64,000 nucleotides of DNA from Rhizobium altiplani (GTDB lineage: Bacteria > Pseudomonadota > Alphaproteobacteria > Rhizobiales > Rhizobiaceae): positions 62,001 to 126,000 of the forward strand of contig NZ_LNCD01000145.1 of assembly GCF_001542405.1 (NCBI RefSeq), read 5' to 3'. A program made the translations under genes and the position numbers. This document shows, piece by piece, positions 61,538-64,000 of the stretch. The first letter of the stretch is position 1; every line of letters begins with the position of its first letter. Below the pieces are notes generated by a model, which did no database searches, was not told the DNA's origin, and worked only from the letters and a program-made list of their open reading frames with translations.

Positions 61538-62242
61538 CTAGCCCAGGCCTTCGATCAACCTGCGCAGTTCTCCGAGATGTTCGATCTTGCGAAAGCGCGG
61601 TGCGTCCTTCGGTTCCTCGACATGCTCGACGACCCAGGTGAGTTCGTGCGGCACGAAGACGCCGTAGCTGCCGGCGGCAATCGCGGGGACAATGTCTGAT
61701 TTCAGCGAGTTGCCGACCATCATCGCCCGTTCCGGGCCACCGCCGACCTTGGAGAAGATCCGCCGGTAGGTCACGGCGGTCTTGTCGGAGACGATCTCGA
61801 CGGCGTGGAAGAAGTCGCCAAGCCCGGATTGCGCGAGCTTACGCTCCTGATCGAAAAGATCACCCTTGGTGATCATCACCAGCAGGTAGTTTTCCGAGAG
61901 CGCCGCCAAGGTCTCCTGCACATGCGGCAGGGTCTCGACGGGGTGAGAAAGCAGGTCGCGGCCGGTGTCGAGGATATTGGCAATGACGCTGGCGGGCACC
62001 TTGCCCTCGGTGACCTCGATCGCCGTCTCGATCATGGACAGCGTAAATCCCTTGATGCCGAAACCGTACTGCCGGAGATTGCGCTTCTCTGCCTCCAGCA
62101 AGCGCTCGGAAATTCTTGGACCATTTGCAAAATCGGCCAGCAATTCCGTGAAATGCGCCTCGGTAAGCCGATAGTATTGCTCGTTCTGCCAGAGCGTGTC
62201 GTCGGCATCGAAACCGATGGTCGTCAGCATGCGGGTCGTCAT
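61538..62242 (-). CDS. HAD-superfamily hydrolase
   Basis: 234 residues. Motif I GFDADDTLW, with Asp nucleophile and acid; motif II VMITKGD; motif IV MVGNSLKSDIVPAIAAGSYGVFVP. HAD-1 type, YjjG/REG-2-like phosphatase. The ATG at 62242 is two codons before the MTTRMLTTIG motif start and has CGGAG upstream. Substrate unknown; single gene. Confidence 0.9.
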   Translation of the reverse strand: MTTRMLTTIGFDADDTLWQNEQYYRLTEAHFTELLADFANGPRISERLLEAEKRNLRQYGFGIKGFTLSMIETAIEVTEGKVPASVIANILDTGRDLLSHPVETLPHVQETLAALSENYLLVMITKGDLFDQERKLAQSGLGDFFHAVEIVSDKTAVTYRRIFSKVGGGPERAMMVGNSLKSDIVPAIAAGSYGVFVPHELTWVVEHVEEPKDAPRFRKIEHLGELRRLIEGLG

Positions 62243-62470
62243 CGCCCATCTCCGAGTAATCTGATTTGAATCTATTGAAAGATGGCCGCGAAACAAGAGC
62301 ATCGCAAAGCCGTGAGGCGAGTACACGGCATGTTGAAATGCCGCCGCCTCGCCTTACATCGATAGTGCCTTCCACGCGGCCGCATTCCGGCTGCTCCTGT
62401 CATGTGCAGGCCAACAACCAAAAAATGAACTCATGGCAAGCCTGCGGTCGTCACAAGGAAATTTTCGACC

Positions 62471-63520
62471 ATGCGTTACAATCAACTTGGAAATACTGGA
62501 CTATTCGTCTCGGAAATCTGCCTCGGTACGATGACATTCGGCGCCGCCGGCGAAAACAACCTTTGGGGCTCGATCGCCGACGTCGACCAGAAAGCCGCCG
62601 ATGAAATCGTTGCGAAGTCGCTGGCATCGGGCGTCAACTTCATCGACACGGCCGACGTCTATTCCTTCGGCGAATCCGAAAAGCTGCTCGGCCAGGCCCT
62701 GAAGAACCTCAGCGTTCCCCGTAAGGACGTGGTCATCGCCACGAAAGTCTATAGCACCATGGGCGACAAGCCGAACGACCGCGGCGCCTCGCGTGGCCAC
62801 ATCATGGATTCGGTCGAGGCCAGTCTGAAGCGGTTGCAGACCGATCATATCGATCTTTACCAGATCCATGCCACCGATCCGGTCACGCCGATCGACGAGA
62901 CGCTGCGAGCCCTGGACGATCTCGTATCCCGCGGTCTCGTGCGCTATGTGGGTGTCTCCAACTGGCAGGCGTGGCGCATCGCCAAAGCGCTCGGCATCTC
63001 GGAACGTCGCGGTCTTGCCCGGTTCGAGACGGTACAGGCGTACTATTCGATCGCCGGCCGCGATCTCGAGCGTGACATCGTGCCGATGATGCAGGAGGAA
63101 AAGCTTGGTCTAATGGTCTGGTCGCCGCTGGCGGGCGGTCTTCTCTCCGGCAAGTACGGGCCGGGAGCGCCGGGCAACGGGGAAGGACGCCGCGCCTCGT
63201 TCGACTTCCCGCCGGTCGACAAGGATCGCGCCTGGGCCTGCGTTGCCGTGATGCGCGAGATCGCCGCGAAACACGGCACAAGCGTCGCGACCGTCGCGCT
63301 TGCCTACATCCTGGCGAAACCTTTCGTGACGACTGTCATCATCGGCGCAAAACGCGTCGAGCAGCTCGACCAGAACCTGGCGGCCGTCAACCTGAAGCTC
63401 GATGTGGACGACCTGAAGAAGCTGGACGAGGTCAGCGAACTCGCGCCCGAATATCCGGGCTGGATGCTGGCGCGGCAGGGGGCAGCCCGACGGCCGGAAC
63501 CTTTCGAACCGAAGGGCTGA
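62471..63520 (+). CDS. Aldo/keto reductase
   Basis: 349 residues, TIM-barrel AKR. Catalytic block FIDTADVYSFGESEKLLGQAL and KVYSTMGD; SNWQAWRI and the C-terminal KPFVTTVIIGAKRVEQLDQNL are typical of the AKR11/12 NADPH enzymes. AGGAAA lies before the ATG. Substrate unknown. A terminator follows. Confidence 0.93.
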   Translation: MRYNQLGNTGLFVSEICLGTMTFGAAGENNLWGSIADVDQKAADEIVAKSLASGVNFIDTADVYSFGESEKLLGQALKNLSVPRKDVVIATKVYSTMGDKPNDRGASRGHIMDSVEASLKRLQTDHIDLYQIHATDPVTPIDETLRALDDLVSRGLVRYVGVSNWQAWRIAKALGISERRGLARFETVQAYYSIAGRDLERDIVPMMQEEKLGLMVWSPLAGGLLSGKYGPGAPGNGEGRRASFDFPPVDKDRAWACVAVMREIAAKHGTSVATVALAYILAKPFVTTVIIGAKRVEQLDQNLAAVNLKLDVDDLKKLDEVSELAPEYPGWMLARQGAARRPEPFEPKG

Positions 63521-63538
63521 TCAAGGCCTTGTGAAGGC

Positions 63539-63570
63539 GGACGCCGGGGCTTCGTGCTCCGGCGTCCTTT
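63539..63570. terminator. Shared terminator, aldo/keto reductase and DUF305
   Basis: Stem GGACGCCGG / CCGGCGTCC (9 bp) plus inner pairs, TTT on the plus side. It lies between converging genes. Confidence 0.75.
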
Positions 63571-63574
63571 GAGA

Positions 63575-63934
63575 TTACTTGCCGTGAGCCTTCAGCCAGG
63601 CCTGCATATCGGCGATCTCAGCCTCCTGGGCCTTGATGACGGCTTCCGCGAGCTTGCGAATTTCCGGATCCTTGCCGTACTCCAGCTCGATTTTCGCCAT
63701 GTCGATCGCACCTTGATGGTGCGGGATCATGCCGCGGACGAAGTCGACATCGGCGTCGCCGCTATACTTCATCGTCATGTCCTTGTGCATTTTAGCGTTC
63801 GCCTGCGCAAAGGCGTGGCTCGATGCGCCGTGGTCGCCCATTGGCTTGCTCATGTCCATTTTCATCTCCTCTGCGAAGACGGGTGCGGACGAGAGTGCGA
63901 GCGTGGCCGCTATGGCGAGAACTTTCAGAGACAT
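63575..63934 (-). CDS. DUF305 copper/metal-associated exported protein
   Basis: 119 residues. Signal peptide MSLKVLAIAATLALSSAPVFA, then MKMDMSKPMGDHGASSH (Met/His-rich, possible copper site) and the DUF305 core DVDFVRGMIPHHQGAIDMAK. AGGAAGGAAATCCC precedes the ATG. Such proteins accompany copper-resistance operons. The upstream frame ending at 63966 suggests an operon continuing off the right edge. Confidence 0.88.
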   Translation of the reverse strand: MSLKVLAIAATLALSSAPVFAEEMKMDMSKPMGDHGASSHAFAQANAKMHKDMTMKYSGDADVDFVRGMIPHHQGAIDMAKIELEYGKDPEIRKLAEAVIKAQEAEIADMQAWLKAHGK

Positions 63935-63965
63935 GGGATTTCCTTCCTCTGTCTGATAATGGAAT

Positions 63966-64000
63966 TCAATGCGCGGCCGAAGCCGCAGCGTTCATGAAAA
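63966..64000 (-). CDS. Possible 3' end of the gene upstream of DUF305
   Basis: Minus-strand frame reading FMNAAASAAH and a TGA at 63966, ending 32 bp before the DUF305 start. Only about 11 codons are visible, so the gene cannot be identified; a copper-related partner is plausible. Confidence 0.3.
   Translation of the reverse strand, partial: FMNAAASAAH

Noticed and set aside
1..64000. CRISPR array, prophage, rRNA or intact insertion sequence
   Set aside because: No direct repeats of spacer type, no transposase or structural phage gene and no rRNA sequence were seen.

Overview
The window is a stretch of alphaproteobacterial chromosome of Rhizobiaceae type, closest in feel to Sinorhizobium/Ensifer. 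The evidence is the high GC content, a tRNA-His without the G-1 residue, a rirA iron regulator beside a dppABCDF operon, a phasin gene divergent from a CbrA-like sensor kinase, class II gshA, DUF982 and DUF1127 proteins and many LysR regulators. Several adjacencies (cbrA-phasin, mmsA-rirA-dpp, oxyR near gshA, glcDEF) match the order I remember from the S. meliloti chromosome. That is memory, not a search.

Layout. 1-1041: start of a sensor kinase (minus strand), a phasin with its promoter and terminator, and tRNA-His. 1.2-3.0 kb: a divergent glycosyltransferase / pyruvyl-transferase pair that looks like an inserted polysaccharide islet. 3.1-7.3 kb: PPK2, a small HTH protein, two hypothetical proteins, and a LysR + monooxygenase pair. 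7.5-15.9 kb: mmsA, rirA with an IRO-type operator, dppABCDF, gluconokinase. 15.9-24.6 kb: YeeE/TsuA-type sulfur transporter, FAD amino-acid oxidase, a type III polyketide synthase with an ICMT-like methyltransferase, a TPR protein, an ECF sigma/anti-sigma pair, and a selenium-binding-protein/methanethiol-oxidase gene with a membrane partner. 24.6-27.5 kb: a decayed accessory segment with a broken tyrosine integrase ending at tRNA-Gln(CTG). 27.7-35.4 kb: ppx, rlmE, VOC protein, MFS exporter, Tat-type metallo-hydrolase, guaB, membrane protein. 35.4-42 kb: LysR/SDR, MAPEG, dienelactone hydrolase, oxyR without a katA neighbour, TetR, an LsrB-like LysR, DUF1127. 42.1-47.5 kb: phasin-like protein, gshA, rsmE, pit, Nudix. 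47.7-54.4 kb: LysR/SAH-hydrolase-like pair, quinone oxidoreductase/LysR pair, and a site-2 protease flanked by a LysR gene and a 106-bp copy of that gene's 3' end. 54.6-58.5 kb: glcDEF glycolate oxidase. 58.7-64 kb: two L,D-transpeptidases, tag, a secreted protein, HAD hydrolase, aldo/keto reductase, DUF305.

How the genes work together. Most of the window is core metabolism: peptide import and iron control, valine/propionate catabolism, glycolate oxidation, glutathione and redox control, phosphate/polyphosphate handling, and cell-wall cross-linking. The least ordinary parts are the type III PKS pair, the ECF-regulated block beside the SBP56 gene, the short SAH-hydrolase-like enzyme under a LysR regulator, the integrase-scarred segment next to tRNA-Gln with a long AT-rich hairpin, and the duplicated LysR tail around the site-2 protease gene. 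I found no CRISPR array, no intact insertion sequence, no rRNA and no clear defence system. No wholly new system is demonstrated; the candidates are ranked in the findings.
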